This document shows positions 35,552-44,094 of a DNA stretch of 64,000 nt, piece after piece. Position numbers and translations under genes: made by a program. The notes under the pieces were generated by a model. That model did no database searches. It was not told the DNA's origin and saw only the letters and a list, made by a program, of their open reading frames with translations. The stretch is from NCBI RefSeq assembly GCF_004363955.1, contig NZ_SNZR01000018.1:175073-239072 (forward strand). Direction: 5' to 3'. Origin of the DNA: Enterovirga rhinocerotis. Its GTDB lineage: Bacteria; Pseudomonadota; Alphaproteobacteria; Rhizobiales; Beijerinckiaceae. How positions within the stretch are numbered: the stretch's first letter is position 1; each line of letters starts with the position of its first letter.

Positions 35552-36135
35552 TATCGTCGCGCAAGCACATCAAGACGGTAAGCATCGGTGCGCGCCGCCG
35601 TGATCGGGGCCATGAAGCACGCCGTTTCGGAAATGAAAAGGTCGGCAGCTTGGTCTCCGGTGAGCGGGTAGTGGGTGTCGCCGGTCCAGTGCACCAGCAC
35701 AACGTATCCATCCGGGCGCAGGGTCGTTTGCACGAGCCGGGCGAGCCGGCCGACATCAGACGCCTCGAGGTAGTAGATCACCTCTGAGAGGAGGATCAGA
35801 TCGAACGGGCCGTCTGGCCATTCGCCCGGAACCTGACCGCGGATGAACACGACGTGATCCTGCGCATGGCACCGTTCGCGGGCGCGATCGAGCGCGATTT
35901 CGGCGACGTCGAGCGCGACGAGGCGGTCGCATCGCTCCGCGATCTGCCGGGTCAGGACCCCGATGGAGCAACCCACCTCCAGTGCGGAGGCGAAGTGGGG
36001 ATGCGGAAGAGCCGCGAGAGTCGCGTCGTATTTCGCGCGCTCGTAATCGCTGGTCTCGAAGCGCCATGGATCCGGATCGGCCGCGTAGCGCGCCTCAAAA
36101 TACTCCGGGGGAAGCGTGCGCGCGTAGCGGGTCAT
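35551..36135 (-). CDS. NodS-like SAM-dependent methyltransferase
   Basis: This 194-residue Rossmann methyltransferase resembles NodS, the N-methyltransferase of rhizobial Nod factor synthesis. It starts ARTLPPEYFEARYAADPDPWRFETSDYERAKYDATLAAL, typical of that group, followed by motif I ALEVGCSIGVLTRQIAERC, then DLILLSEVIYYL and a C-terminal TDAYRLDVL. The ATG at 36135 follows the PIG-L stop overlap (ATGA); the frame is open further, but that part is antisense to the deacetylase gene. It is the last gene of a four-gene unit. Homologues are widespread beyond nodulating bacteria, so Nod factor itself is not implied. Confidence 0.88.
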   Translation of the reverse strand: MTRYARTLPPEYFEARYAADPDPWRFETSDYERAKYDATLAALPHPHFASALEVGCSIGVLTRQIAERCDRLVALDVAEIALDRARERCHAQDHVVFIRGQVPGEWPDGPFDLILLSEVIYYLEASDVGRLARLVQTTLRPDGYVVLVHWTGDTHYPLTGDQAADLFISETACFMAPITAARTDAYRLDVLARR

Positions 36136-36869
36136 TCCTCTACCTCCAGATAGATCTCGAAGGTTCGCGAGAACTGTGCGAGCATGGCCTCGTCGAGGCG
36201 GAAGCCGGCCGGATCGTCGGCGATCAGACCGGACGTCTGGGAACGATGGGCGGCCACCGCCGACCGCTTCGCCTCGGCATGGCGGCTGATGTCGAGGCGG
36301 AGGCCGCGGGGTGCTCTCCCGACCTCCGTTGCCGGCGGCAACGCCCATCCCCAGACGGGATAGGCCAGCAACCGGATCGTCGGGAGACGACGGCAGACGA
36401 GCCGCGCAATGGCGGCAGTGGCAGCGTGGTCGCAATGAGGATCATGGCGCCACGTCGCGAGGATTGTGCCTGCTTCGCATTCGCGGGCCATGTCCGCGAT
36501 CCTATCGGCGGCGATGGCGGCCTCCGTGCCGTCGCTCGGGACGAAGCGATCGGCCAGCCGCAGGAAGCGGACGTGCTCAGCTTCGAGCCCGAGAGCACGC
36601 GCTGCTTCCACGGTCTCGCGCTCTCGCACCGTCCTGAGACAGTCCGGAGGATGGCTGGGCGAGTTAGGATGCGACCCCGTTCCGTCGCTCAGGACCACGA
36701 CCCGCACGCTTGCCCCTCGCGCACAGGCCTCTGCAATGAGGCCGCCGCAGCCGAGGCTCTCGTCGTCGGGATGCGGCGCGAGCACCACCAAGCCGCGGCC
36801 GCGGGCGATGGCATCGAACTCGCCGAAGGGCAGCGCCTCGGCCGCCGCCAGAAACGCATCGGCTCTCAT
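36132..36869 (-). CDS. PIG-L family deacetylase
   Basis: This 245-residue Zn-dependent deacetylase is of the LmbE/PIG-L family, which removes acetyl groups from GlcNAc moieties of small glycosides or lipids. The metal motif PHPDDE is at residues 32-37 and the second motif HDPHCDH near 143-149. The fold order is normal, without signal peptide. The stop overlaps the methyltransferase start and the ATG overlaps the acyl-CoA dehydrogenase stop (both ATGA), so translation is tightly coupled. In this context it likely deacetylates a glycan made by the linked glycosyltransferase, exposing an amine for methylation. Confidence 0.92.
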   Translation of the reverse strand: MRADAFLAAAEALPFGEFDAIARGRGLVVLAPHPDDESLGCGGLIAEACARGASVRVVVLSDGTGSHPNSPSHPPDCLRTVRERETVEAARALGLEAEHVRFLRLADRFVPSDGTEAAIAADRIADMARECEAGTILATWRHDPHCDHAATAAIARLVCRRLPTIRLLAYPVWGWALPPATEVGRAPRGLRLDISRHAEAKRSAVAAHRSQTSGLIADDPAGFRLDEAMLAQFSRTFEIYLEVEE

Positions 36870-38005
36870 GGCCGCCAGAGCTCCCCTGCCTCTTCGGGTC
36901 CATCAAGAATCTCCGCGGCGGCGAGGTGGAGGGCGCGATCGGGTGCCGGCTGCCGCAGATAGACGGCGAGATCCCGCGAGAGACGCTCGAGGGGATGGCC
37001 GGCGAGGAACCCCTCCAACCCCACCGACCGTTGCGACAGCTGCAGGACGTCGAGACCGGCCCGCTCGACCGCGACGCGGGCAAGATTCACGAAGGCGACG
37101 ATGCGGTCAGGTGGCAGCGAGTCGTCGGCCACGATGCCGGCGGCCCGTTCAACCCAGTGCCGCCCGCTCTCGATCGCGATGGCGCCTTCGCCGAGCCGTG
37201 CCAGCTGATGCGGATCGCCGCCCCGGCCGCCGATCCGGATGTGCCGCCGCCACACATCGAAGACGGCCTCGATACCGCCGAGCTGCACGGCGGCGAAGCG
37301 CCACGCGCCCCCGGAGAAGAACGGCTGGCAGTGATAGTCGTCGGGGCCTCCGATGACGGCGCCGGCTTCCACCTCGAGGCCCGTGAAGTCGACGGTGCCC
37401 GTCGCGGAGGCACGCATTCCCAGGGCTCGCCACGATGACAGATCCGCCCGGGTCCCGGCGTCCAGCGGCACCACCAGCATCATCGGCGCTCCCCCGGCAC
37501 TCGGCCTGGCCGTGACGAGAGCCCGGGTCACGAAGCCGGCGCCGGACGCGAACGCCTTCCGGCCCGTCAGCGACAGGCCCTCGCCCGACTGGGAGAACGT
37601 AAGCCCGTCCGGTTTGGGCTCCGTGTTCCAGACCCCGAACAGATGACCATCGGTCGCGTCCCCGAACAGAGACCGCTGCTGGTCCGGCGTCCCGTAGCGG
37701 GCGATGATCTGAAGCGCGTTGACGTGCCCTTCATATAGCCGGCCGAGGGCGAGGTTGCCGTAACCGACGCGTCGGAGCACGTCGGCCAGCTTGCGGAAGC
37801 GCGGCTCCTCCCCGAGGCCCGCACCGCCTGCGCTGGAGGGAACGAGCGCGGCAAGCAGCCCCGACCCGGCCAGAGCGCGAACGTCTTCGAGCGGAAAGGA
37901 GCCGTCGCAATCGAGCGCCGCGGCACGGGCGGCCGCCTGCGCGGCGATCCGGCGTGCGGCCGCCGGCGCGTCAAAGGAGATGGTCGGCGGTGTTCTCTGG
38001 TCCAT
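36866..38005 (-). CDS. Acyl-CoA dehydrogenase family protein
   Basis: This 379-residue flavoprotein is acyl-CoA dehydrogenase-like. The N-terminal helical domain (FPLEDVRALAGSGLLAALVPSSAGGAGLG), the middle beta domain (LFGVWNTEPKPDG, then SLTGRKAFASGAGF) and the C-terminal helices (FFSGGAWRFAAVQLGGIEAVFDVWRRH) appear in the usual order. Members of this branch include non-beta-oxidation enzymes acting on N- or carrier-bound substrates. It is coupled to the deacetylase gene, and the glycosyltransferase gene lies 9 bp upstream. That placement argues for a biosynthetic job in glycan modification, perhaps N-oxidation or desaturation; the exact reaction is unknown. Confidence 0.9.
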   Translation of the reverse strand: MDQRTPPTISFDAPAAARRIAAQAAARAAALDCDGSFPLEDVRALAGSGLLAALVPSSAGGAGLGEEPRFRKLADVLRRVGYGNLALGRLYEGHVNALQIIARYGTPDQQRSLFGDATDGHLFGVWNTEPKPDGLTFSQSGEGLSLTGRKAFASGAGFVTRALVTARPSAGGAPMMLVVPLDAGTRADLSSWRALGMRASATGTVDFTGLEVEAGAVIGGPDDYHCQPFFSGGAWRFAAVQLGGIEAVFDVWRRHIRIGGRGGDPHQLARLGEGAIAIESGRHWVERAAGIVADDSLPPDRIVAFVNLARVAVERAGLDVLQLSQRSVGLEGFLAGHPLERLSRDLAVYLRQPAPDRALHLAAAEILDGPEEAGELWRP

Positions 38006-38014
38006 CCCCGTTCC

Positions 38015-39211
38015 TCAGCTTTGCGTCGGTTCCGCAGGCGCGGGCAGATGTCTCCGCCCCTCGGCGGGAGCGATGGACGGAAGAACGAATGGGCGCTGGC
38101 TGGCGCCCCGGATCCGAGCGATCGCGGCCCGCGCCAACCGAATGTTCACCGGCAGCTCGGCCGGCCGCAGAGGACGATAGCTCAGCAGAAGGCTGGCTTC
38201 CTCGACCGCCGCCAGCACTGCTCCGAAGGTCGGCAGGGCCGCGATCCGGGCGGCGCTCTCCCGGCCGAGGCCGAGCCACGGGCCCCAGGAGAGATACCGG
38301 TTCAGGCGGCGCTCCGCATGGAGCCGCCGGAGCCGGCGCCGCCACACGAAGCGGAACAGGGCGCGCGGCAGTGCTTCGAGCCGGGGATCGCACGGGCTGT
38401 CGCGCACCTCGCAGCGCAGCCGTATGGTGTCCGCCGCCCCGCCCGGCGCGCGGCCCTGAAGCCGACCGGAGGTCGTCACCTTCACAGCGGGGTCGTGCCG
38501 AACAACCGCACCGTTCGAGACCAGCAACGCGATGAACGCACGGTCCTCGCCGAGAGCCAGCGCGGGCATGCCGCCGACGCGCCGATACGCGCCGAGACGA
38601 ACCGCGAGCGTCGCCCCGGACGTCGTCCAATGCCGCGGCCAGGGATCGTGAGCGAGCGGATCGATCCGGGCCTCCAATGCGATCAGCAACGCTTCGTAGA
38701 GACTTTCCAAATGCCCGCGTGCATGAAGCGCGGCTGGAAGAACCGCGGCGTCCTGGTCGTCCAGCTCGATCTGCCCAGCCACGGCATCGGCGCCGCACGC
38801 AATCGCGGCGAGATTTCGGGCTACCCAGTCCGGCGCCACCCGGCTGTCGGCGTCAGTGGTCAGGAGGATGCCGGCATCCGCTCCTCGCTCGTCGAGCAGA
38901 GCTGCAGCGGCCTCCATGGCTTCACGCCGAGCCCAGCCGGCATTGGCGGCCTCGGAGTTCCGCTCGATCACGACGATCTGAAGATCGATCACCGGCAAGA
39001 GCGAAGCCACGATCCGTGCCGTGTCATCGGTACAATTGTTCAGGAACAAGACGATCGCGAGACTATGGGCTTCGATGCCGATCTGTGAGGCCAGGGCCAT
39101 CAGGCAATCCTGGATCCGTTCGGCCTCGTTGCAGACGGGGATCGCGACAACCGCCGTAGGCCGTGAGATGGCATTGCCCGCGCTCATCGTGTCCCGTCCA
39201 TCAGCGCTCAT
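38015..39211 (-). CDS. Family 2 glycosyltransferase
   Basis: This 398-residue GT-A enzyme starts its fold at TAVVAIPVCNEAERIQDCLMAL and has the nucleotide-sugar DxD in LLTTDADSRVAPDW. The acceptor-site region GEDRAFIALLVSNGAVV follows. The C-terminal third (RLRRLHAERRLNRYLSWGPW onward) is Arg-rich and lacks clear membrane spans, so it should be soluble or peripheral, unlike NodC. It is the first gene of the unit and has a 318 bp upstream spacer, where the promoter must be. A shorter start at MSAGN (eight codons in) is possible. Confidence 0.9.
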   Translation of the reverse strand: MSADGRDTMSAGNAISRPTAVVAIPVCNEAERIQDCLMALASQIGIEAHSLAIVLFLNNCTDDTARIVASLLPVIDLQIVVIERNSEAANAGWARREAMEAAAALLDERGADAGILLTTDADSRVAPDWVARNLAAIACGADAVAGQIELDDQDAAVLPAALHARGHLESLYEALLIALEARIDPLAHDPWPRHWTTSGATLAVRLGAYRRVGGMPALALGEDRAFIALLVSNGAVVRHDPAVKVTTSGRLQGRAPGGAADTIRLRCEVRDSPCDPRLEALPRALFRFVWRRRLRRLHAERRLNRYLSWGPWLGLGRESAARIAALPTFGAVLAAVEEASLLLSYRPLRPAELPVNIRLARAAIARIRGASQRPFVLPSIAPAEGRRHLPAPAEPTQS

Positions 39212-39529
39212 CGCCTCGGCAGGCGGTCATTTGCCAGCGGCACTCAACGTTCGAGCACACTGGGGGTTCGGACCTGAAGCAGCGGTCTCGAACGACGTCG
39301 GGATAGCGGCGGCAAGGAAGCACAAGATCGTCAGCCAGGAAAACGAACCTTCTTAACGACGGACCGCCCGACGGCTCGCGCTCGCGCCGCGCGTGCGGTT
39401 TCCAATCAAAAGATGCGGCGCCAGCCGCTGGCTTCCGACATCCGGCGCCTCGTCGATCTCTTCGACCGCCGAATGCCAAAGCTACTTCGCGTCTGCCGGA
39501 TACGATGCAGCCTGATCGGACGCGCGCTC
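39212..39529. other. Spacer upstream of the glycosyltransferase gene
   Basis: This 318 bp spacer probably carries the promoter of the four-gene minus-strand unit. Its right part is the IS630 remnant listed separately. No other gene is visible. Confidence 0.45.
39410..39515 (+). pseudogene. IS630-family transposase 3-prime remnant
   Basis: The end reads AECQSYFASAGYDAA and stop (39513-39515), closely matching the C-terminus of the intact transposase at 35357 ([15 protein letters not shown]). Just upstream, in another frame, SDIRRLVDLFD matches the preceding [12 protein letters not shown] part, so a frameshift separates them. About 35 codons survive. The copy has the same orientation as the complete element at 34320, which places the four-gene glycan unit between two IS630 sequences. 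Confidence 0.75.
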
Positions 39530-40639
39530 TCACGCCCCGTCGGCCTCATCCTCTGTCGGCAGCTCGCAACGGTTATGGATGCTGGTCGCGGCGATTGCGG
39601 CCTGTCCCATTGCGACCACGACCTGGTCCAACCCGCGGACCACCCCGCCGGCCGCATAAAGGCCCGGCACGGTAGTCTGGCCGTGCTCGTCCGTGACCAG
39701 AGCTCCCGAGCCGTCGTGCTCGGCTCCGAGGGCGAGTGCGAGGTCGGAGCGACGGGTCAATCCGAGTGCGGAATAGAGCACCTCGAAACGCTGCTCCTCT
39801 CCACCGAGAAGCAGCGTCGCGATCCGTCCGCCTTCGACCTCGAGCGCGGTGACGGGGTCGCGGACCACCGCAATGCCGTGCTCGTCCAGTCGGCTTTGCT
39901 GCTCGGAATTGGGCATCAGGGGTTGGTCGAGGGTGAGCAGTGTGACGTCGCGCGAGTAGGTCCGGGCGACGAAGATGGCCTCGCCCATCCCCCGGTCGCC
40001 GTGGCCGATCACGGCGATGCGCCGGCCGGCCGCCTCATTGCCGTCGCAAATCGGGCAGTAGCGCACGAGGCCGCGCCGGACCGCGTCCGGCAGGTTGGGG
40101 AAGTCTGGCTCCGTATCGAGCGATCCGCTGGCGAGGAGCACGCGCCGGGCCTCGACGCGGCACACGGTCCCGTCGGCAAGCCGTATCTCGGCAACGAAGT
40201 CACGAGACCGCTTCTCAATCGACGTGACGGTCCCGACAAGCGGCGCGACGCCGTATGGGGCGAGCTGGGCGCGCTGCCTGTCGAGGATTTCCCTGCCGCC
40301 GATCCCATGGGCGAACATCGGGATGTTGTGGCTGGTCGGGATCCACTCGGCTCGGCTCCGCCCTGAATCGACCAGGAGGAAACGGCGGCGAAAGCGCGCG
40401 AGATACAAGGCTGCCGTCAGCCCGGCCGGACCGCCGCCGATGATGAAGCAGTCGAGCCGATCCCTGTCCTTCACGTCCTCTCGAGGGCCCGAGGTGACCA
40501 ATCGGTCCGGCGCCGTCACGCGCGCCTGCGGGCCGTGCATCGCCTCCTTGTCGGTGACGAAGCCGTCCGCGACCAAGCCGTCTGGGGCATCCGGCGGCTC
40601 GTTATCAACGACGGGAACACGGAGGGCGGAGGAGGACAT
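39530..40639 (-). CDS. NAD(P)/FAD-dependent oxidoreductase, thioredoxin-reductase-like
   Basis: This 369-residue flavoprotein has an FAD-binding start at [22 protein letters not shown] (from about residue 64), an NADPH-binding [10 protein letters not shown] region and a C-terminal [24 protein letters not shown]. It belongs to the low-molecular-weight thioredoxin reductase superfamily. A CPIC sits in [10 protein letters not shown] where TrxR has its redox CxxC, so disulfide chemistry is possible. The first 55 residues are not part of the fold; a GTG at 40474 with a GAGAGG site is a credible alternative start. It is downstream of the ferritin-like gene, separated by a hairpin. Confidence 0.88.
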   Translation of the reverse strand: MSSSALRVPVVDNEPPDAPDGLVADGFVTDKEAMHGPQARVTAPDRLVTSGPREDVKDRDRLDCFIIGGGPAGLTAALYLARFRRRFLLVDSGRSRAEWIPTSHNIPMFAHGIGGREILDRQRAQLAPYGVAPLVGTVTSIEKRSRDFVAEIRLADGTVCRVEARRVLLASGSLDTEPDFPNLPDAVRRGLVRYCPICDGNEAAGRRIAVIGHGDRGMGEAIFVARTYSRDVTLLTLDQPLMPNSEQQSRLDEHGIAVVRDPVTALEVEGGRIATLLLGGEEQRFEVLYSALGLTRRSDLALALGAEHDGSGALVTDEHGQTTVPGLYAAGGVVRGLDQVVVAMGQAAIAATSIHNRCELPTEDEADGA

Positions 40640-40675
40640 GAGCTTCCGGCTGACGGCGGGGGCGCCAAAGGGAGA

Positions 40676-40695
40676 GGGCTGCCTTTTGGCAGCCC
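40676..40695 (-). terminator. Hairpin after the ferritin-like gene
   Basis: GGGCTGCC and GGCAGCCC form a perfect 8-bp stem with a TTTT loop, in the 84 bp between the ferritin-like gene and the oxidoreductase gene. Read on the minus strand it ends with CTCTCCCTTT, so termination would be moderate. It probably reduces read-through into the oxidoreductase gene. Confidence 0.6.
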
Positions 40696-40723
40696 CCGTT
40701 TGCGTGACGTGGATACGAACGCG

Positions 40724-41272
40724 TCAGGCAGCTTTGCGGGCTGACTTGGCTTGCACCGGAGCTTCGGCCTCGTCTTGTTTACCGGCTCCCTCCGCATTCG
40801 CCTGCTCCGCGATCTGAGTCAGGAGTTCGTCCGCCCGCTTCTCCTCTTGCAGCGTCTCATCGAGGAGGCCGACGGCATCGTCTATGCCGAGCTGGCCGGC
40901 CCAGGTCTTCAGCATGCCGTAGCGGGCGATCTCGTAATGCTCGATTGCCTGGGCGCAGCCGATCAGGACTGCATCCGCGGCGGGACCGCTGCCGAAATCC
41001 TCGAGGTCCTCCTCCATCTCGGCCGTTAGCCCCTGCATGGCCTCGCAGGTCTTGCTCCGGGCCGGCTTGCCGATGATCTCGAAGACCCGCTGCAGCCGCT
41101 CGACCTGGTGCGCGCTCTCCTCGGCATGCGTCTCGAACGCCTTCCTCAGTTCCGCAGATTCTGCCGCCTTGGCCGACTTCTTGAGCGCCTTAACCGATTG
41201 CTTCTCGGCGTAATAGACGTCCTTCAGAGTCTCATAGAAGGCATCAGAGAGAGTTTTCTGATTTGTAGCCAT
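40724..41272 (-). CDS. Ferritin-like YciE/YciF family protein (DUF892)
   Basis: This 182-residue four-helix protein is of the DUF892 ferritin-like family associated with general stress. The N-terminal LSDAFYETLKDVYYAEKQSVKALKKSAKAA, the second helix HAEESAHQVERLQRVFE, then QAIEHYEIARYGMLKTWA and LLDETLQEEKRADELLTQIAEQ supply the Glu and His residues of the di-iron site. A lysine/alanine-rich tail follows. The gene has its own promoter region upstream (41273 onward) in an AT-rich spacer. Members are often induced by starvation or osmotic stress. Length and motifs are normal. Confidence 0.92.
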   Translation of the reverse strand: MATNQKTLSDAFYETLKDVYYAEKQSVKALKKSAKAAESAELRKAFETHAEESAHQVERLQRVFEIIGKPARSKTCEAMQGLTAEMEEDLEDFGSGPAADAVLIGCAQAIEHYEIARYGMLKTWAGQLGIDDAVGLLDETLQEEKRADELLTQIAEQANAEGAGKQDEAEAPVQAKSARKAA

Positions 41273-41438
41273 GTTATCCTGCTTTCAGTTACGTTATCGA
41301 AAGTATTATTGTAGATAAAAGGAAGAACGTTCAGCCGGAAATAAAGGTCCGCCATGCAGGCCATTTAGTCCGGCATGCTCGGCCGCGCCTGCTGCCAGCC
41401 GGATTGACGCCCCGGCCGGCCGAAAAGCGGACCTTGGG

Positions 41439-42380
41439 TCAGCGGGCAGCGCGGCCGCCCAATCGTGCCATCGTGACCGTCGGATCCACGGCGCCGAAGC
41501 GCCCGCCGAACCACGCCGCGAGCGCGCCGAGAAGGAGCGCGAGGCTGGCCAGAAGCGCGCCTCGCGAGACTGTCTTCGCCGCCGTATCGGCCACCTGGGC
41601 AGCCTGACGCTTGGTCGCCTCGAGGGTGTCGCGGTACTGCTTCTCGTAGCCGGCGATGCGATTGCGGGCCTCCTCCACCGGGATGCTCTGCGACCGAGCC
41701 AGTGCCAGTGCGGCACGCTCGCGGGCGTCGTTCGCTCTCGCCGCGTCCCCCGTGAGGAGGTCGCGAAGGGCCGAGACCGCTTCGTCACGGAGCGCCGCGG
41801 GATCGGTTCCGGTCGAGCCACGCACCGTGCTCTCGATGGCCGAGAACGGGTCGGTTGAGCCTGCCATCGCGGGAGCGGCCGCTTGAATCGCGGTGCCGGC
41901 TGTCCGACCCAAGCCGCCGACCGCTCCGCTGACCGTGTTGAACGCGCCGCCGACGAGGCTGCCCACGGCCGTGCTGAGGAGATAGAACACGAGGAGGGTC
42001 GTTGCCGCCCATGACGTCAGCCCGTGCCAGCCGCCGGCGGACTCGCTGGGCCTTCCCGACAGGCGGCTTGCGACGTAGCCGCCGAAGAACGCCGCCACGA
42101 TGCCGGACAGGGCCCACCAGATGCCGGCGCCGATCGAGAACGTGCTGACGGCGGGATTGTCGGACGTCATCGGATCGAGCGTCGACGCGCCGATTCCGAT
42201 GCCGATCATGTTCAGGATCAACTGCGCGACGAGCGCGGTCGCCACGCCGGCCAGGATGGCGCCCCAGGAGACCCTGTTGATCAGGATCGTCCGCGCATCC
42301 TCCCCGGTCGGGGCCGCAGAGGATGGGAGGGCTTCGCGTGTGCGGTTTACTGCTGGCTGGTCACTGACTGATGAGGACAT
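41439..42380 (-). CDS. PhnA-like membrane protein of unknown function
   Basis: This 313-residue protein resembles a group annotated PhnA-like in Hyphomicrobiales. It has an N-terminal membrane pair (VSWGAILAGVATALVAQLILNMIGIGIG), then a glycine-rich span (GAGIWWALSGIVAAFFGGYVASRLSG) and another (WAATTLLVFYLLSTAVGSLVGGA). A charged helical region of about 80 residues (DEAVSALRDLLTGDAARANDARERAA) and a last span follow. The ATG at 42380 has a GGAG site; a start 21 bp upstream is possible. No enzyme motif is visible, so it may be an envelope or stress protein. Confidence 0.78.
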   Translation of the reverse strand: MSSSVSDQPAVNRTREALPSSAAPTGEDARTILINRVSWGAILAGVATALVAQLILNMIGIGIGASTLDPMTSDNPAVSTFSIGAGIWWALSGIVAAFFGGYVASRLSGRPSESAGGWHGLTSWAATTLLVFYLLSTAVGSLVGGAFNTVSGAVGGLGRTAGTAIQAAAPAMAGSTDPFSAIESTVRGSTGTDPAALRDEAVSALRDLLTGDAARANDARERAALALARSQSIPVEEARNRIAGYEKQYRDTLEATKRQAAQVADTAAKTVSRGALLASLALLLGALAAWFGGRFGAVDPTVTMARLGGRAAR

Positions 42381-42687
42381 CGGGACTCCATTCGGTGACA
42401 TCTGCCACGTCGTGAGAAAAATGCTACGCTATCCATCACATAAACGCGGCCCGAAATCCCTAATTCAAGTGAAGTTTCTTACCGATATATGTCCACGCAG
42501 ATCGCTCTGACTTTCGGCGCTCAGCTGGTCAGCGTCCTTAGCCTTGTCACAGGGGTCGCCGGCTCCTGCCCGAGGCAGCCGCAGGCCTGCTCGCCCAACC
42601 TGAACCCTTCGAGCCGCTCTTCCAAGGTGAAGGGAGGCCGGAAGCGCTGGACGCTATATGGGGGCCCGTACGTCCGACGCGACACGG

Positions 42688-42939
42688 TCATGATGGATGG
42701 GAAAGCCGCCGCGCATTCGCTTGAACCGTCCGGCGATAGTCATCGACGACGGAATCCGTCGTCGCGCCGCCCGCCAGCCGCCCCGCCGCGGCGTGCCCTG
42801 CCTCGAGTTTCTCGAGGACCATCAACTGAGCCTCGCGCCACGCAGTTGTGCCGCCGCCCGCCAGCCTTGCAAGCCGGAGCGCCACAACCTGCTGCGACTC
42901 GAGCGCAAGCAGGGACATGTTGAGCCAGGGCCCGATCAT
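42688..42939 (-). CDS. Small conserved hypothetical protein
   Basis: This 83-residue protein starts at an ATG with a perfect AAGGAGG ribosome site 6 bases upstream. It reads GPWLNMSLLALESQQVVALRLARLAGGG at the start and VVDDYRRTVQANARRL at the end, an amphipathic helical pattern like small phasin-like proteins of Rhizobiales, though I would not name the family. No leader or span. The strong ribosome site is the best sign that it is a true gene, since the plus-strand reading of the same DNA is Arg/Pro noise. Confidence 0.75.
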   Translation of the reverse strand: MIGPWLNMSLLALESQQVVALRLARLAGGGTTAWREAQLMVLEKLEAGHAAAGRLAGGATTDSVVDDYRRTVQANARRLSHPS

Positions 42940-42999
42940 CTTCGCCTCCTTGCAGGGGGCGACCGATCCCCTTGTCTCGGGGATCGAAAAGCGATCCCT

Positions 43000-43302
43000 T
43001 CACGGCGCCGCCGGACGCGGGGGCGAATGAGGCCCCTGATCCGCCGCCACCCCCGTCTGGGCATGCGGCATCGTGACGGCCGCCACTCCCGCGGCCGTCA
43101 GAACCTGGACGTCCGAGATGCCCGTTCGGAAGCGGGCGAGGATCGCGAGGCTCACCCGCGTCTTCACGTCGCCGGACGGCCAGCCCTGCGGCACGCGGTC
43201 CCCGCCCACGATCTCGATTAGGGCGAGATCATAGGCACGCGTGATGATCCCGATTTCCTCGGGCCCCAGCACGTCGGACGTCGTTCGTTGTCGCTGAACC
43301 AT
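43000..43302 (-). CDS. Small hypothetical protein
   Basis: This 100-residue frame starts at an ATG with a GAGGTG site upstream. The first half (DVLGPEEIGIITRAYDLALIEIV) resembles a helical segment shared by many small alphaproteobacterial proteins, and the middle is VKTRVSLAILARFRTGISDVQVL. The Pro-rich tail ends 60 bp before the next small gene, in the same direction. No motif gives a function. Codon use supports coding. Confidence 0.62.
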   Translation of the reverse strand: MVQRQRTTSDVLGPEEIGIITRAYDLALIEIVGGDRVPQGWPSGDVKTRVSLAILARFRTGISDVQVLTAAGVAAVTMPHAQTGVAADQGPHSPPRPAAP

Positions 43303-43637
43303 GATCACCTCGTGCCATCAGTCGCGGCGGATGCGCCGGCCCGGAGCGGAAGGGATGCTCCGGAGCCATTAGAGAGCATTCGGGAAGCGGCACGTGCCAC
43401 CCAGGTTAGGATTTTGAAATCTCTTCCTGAATCGCGAGGAACCGAGAAGAACGACCTGTCCGGCGATGAAATATTGCTCACGATGGACTTCCCAGGAGGG
43501 CGTCCGGGCTCGCGACGAAGCGGTGCCGCCGATGGAGGGCAGGTGCGCGCTCTCAAGCTTCCGCTCTCGTCGCGGCCATCTTGAGGAGCGGCTTCGAGCG
43601 CTTGCGTCGCCGCCCGGACTAAGTCGCAGGTCGGCGC
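43303..43637. other. Spacer between small hypothetical genes
   Basis: These 335 bp hold no supportable gene. The middle part is AT-richer and could carry promoters for the minus-strand small gene at 43302. Confidence 0.4.
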
Positions 43638-43877
43638 CTATTCCGAGGCCGGAAGGACGTCCCGGAAGGTGAGGACGAGGTCGAGATTTCCAGCTTCGTC
43701 ACAGATTTCGAAGCGTTGATGATCGACGCCTCGCCCGGCCCTCAGGTTCTCGGCCATGATGTCGCGCGCTCCCTGGATGGCCGCCGCCCTGGCCGCGTCG
43801 AGATCGCGCAGCTCAATCCCGACCTCGTCGGGCATGAACATGTCGGGGCTGCGGATATGAAAGAAGTATCGGGGCAC
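43638..43877 (-). CDS. DUF6894 family protein
   Basis: This 79-residue protein has the hallmark start PRYFFHI and the core DEVGIELRDLDAARAAAIQGARDIMAENL, followed by a final beta strand pair (FEICDEAGNLDLVLTFRDVL). DUF6894 proteins are common, often in many copies, in Methylobacterium, Bradyrhizobium and relatives. Translation starts at a GTG with GGAGG a few bases upstream. Function is unknown. It is divergent from the Crp/Fnr gene 217 bp away. Confidence 0.88.
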   Translation of the reverse strand: MPRYFFHIRSPDMFMPDEVGIELRDLDAARAAAIQGARDIMAENLRAGRGVDHQRFEICDEAGNLDLVLTFRDVLPASE

Positions 43878-44094
43878 ATGGCCTCCTGCCGTTGGGGAAG
43901 CGCTGGCGCCCCTCGCCGACGGAGTCCGAAACTACTCGCCGCCAGTGCAACGGATATGATATCGGCCTAGTCCAACCGCAAATAGCGCAGGTTAAGGAAC
44001 GTCTATTTATCCGAAAGGATGTCGGATTGTGTGAGGACGTCGCCAACAATAAACTCTCCCGCTCGAGGGGGCAGTGGAATCGAGGCATGGCCGC

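Noticed and set aside
35551..39211. True nodulation (nod) genes
   Set aside because: No NodA, NodC with membrane spans, NodB-type polysaccharide deacetylase or nod box is seen; only the reaction types are similar.
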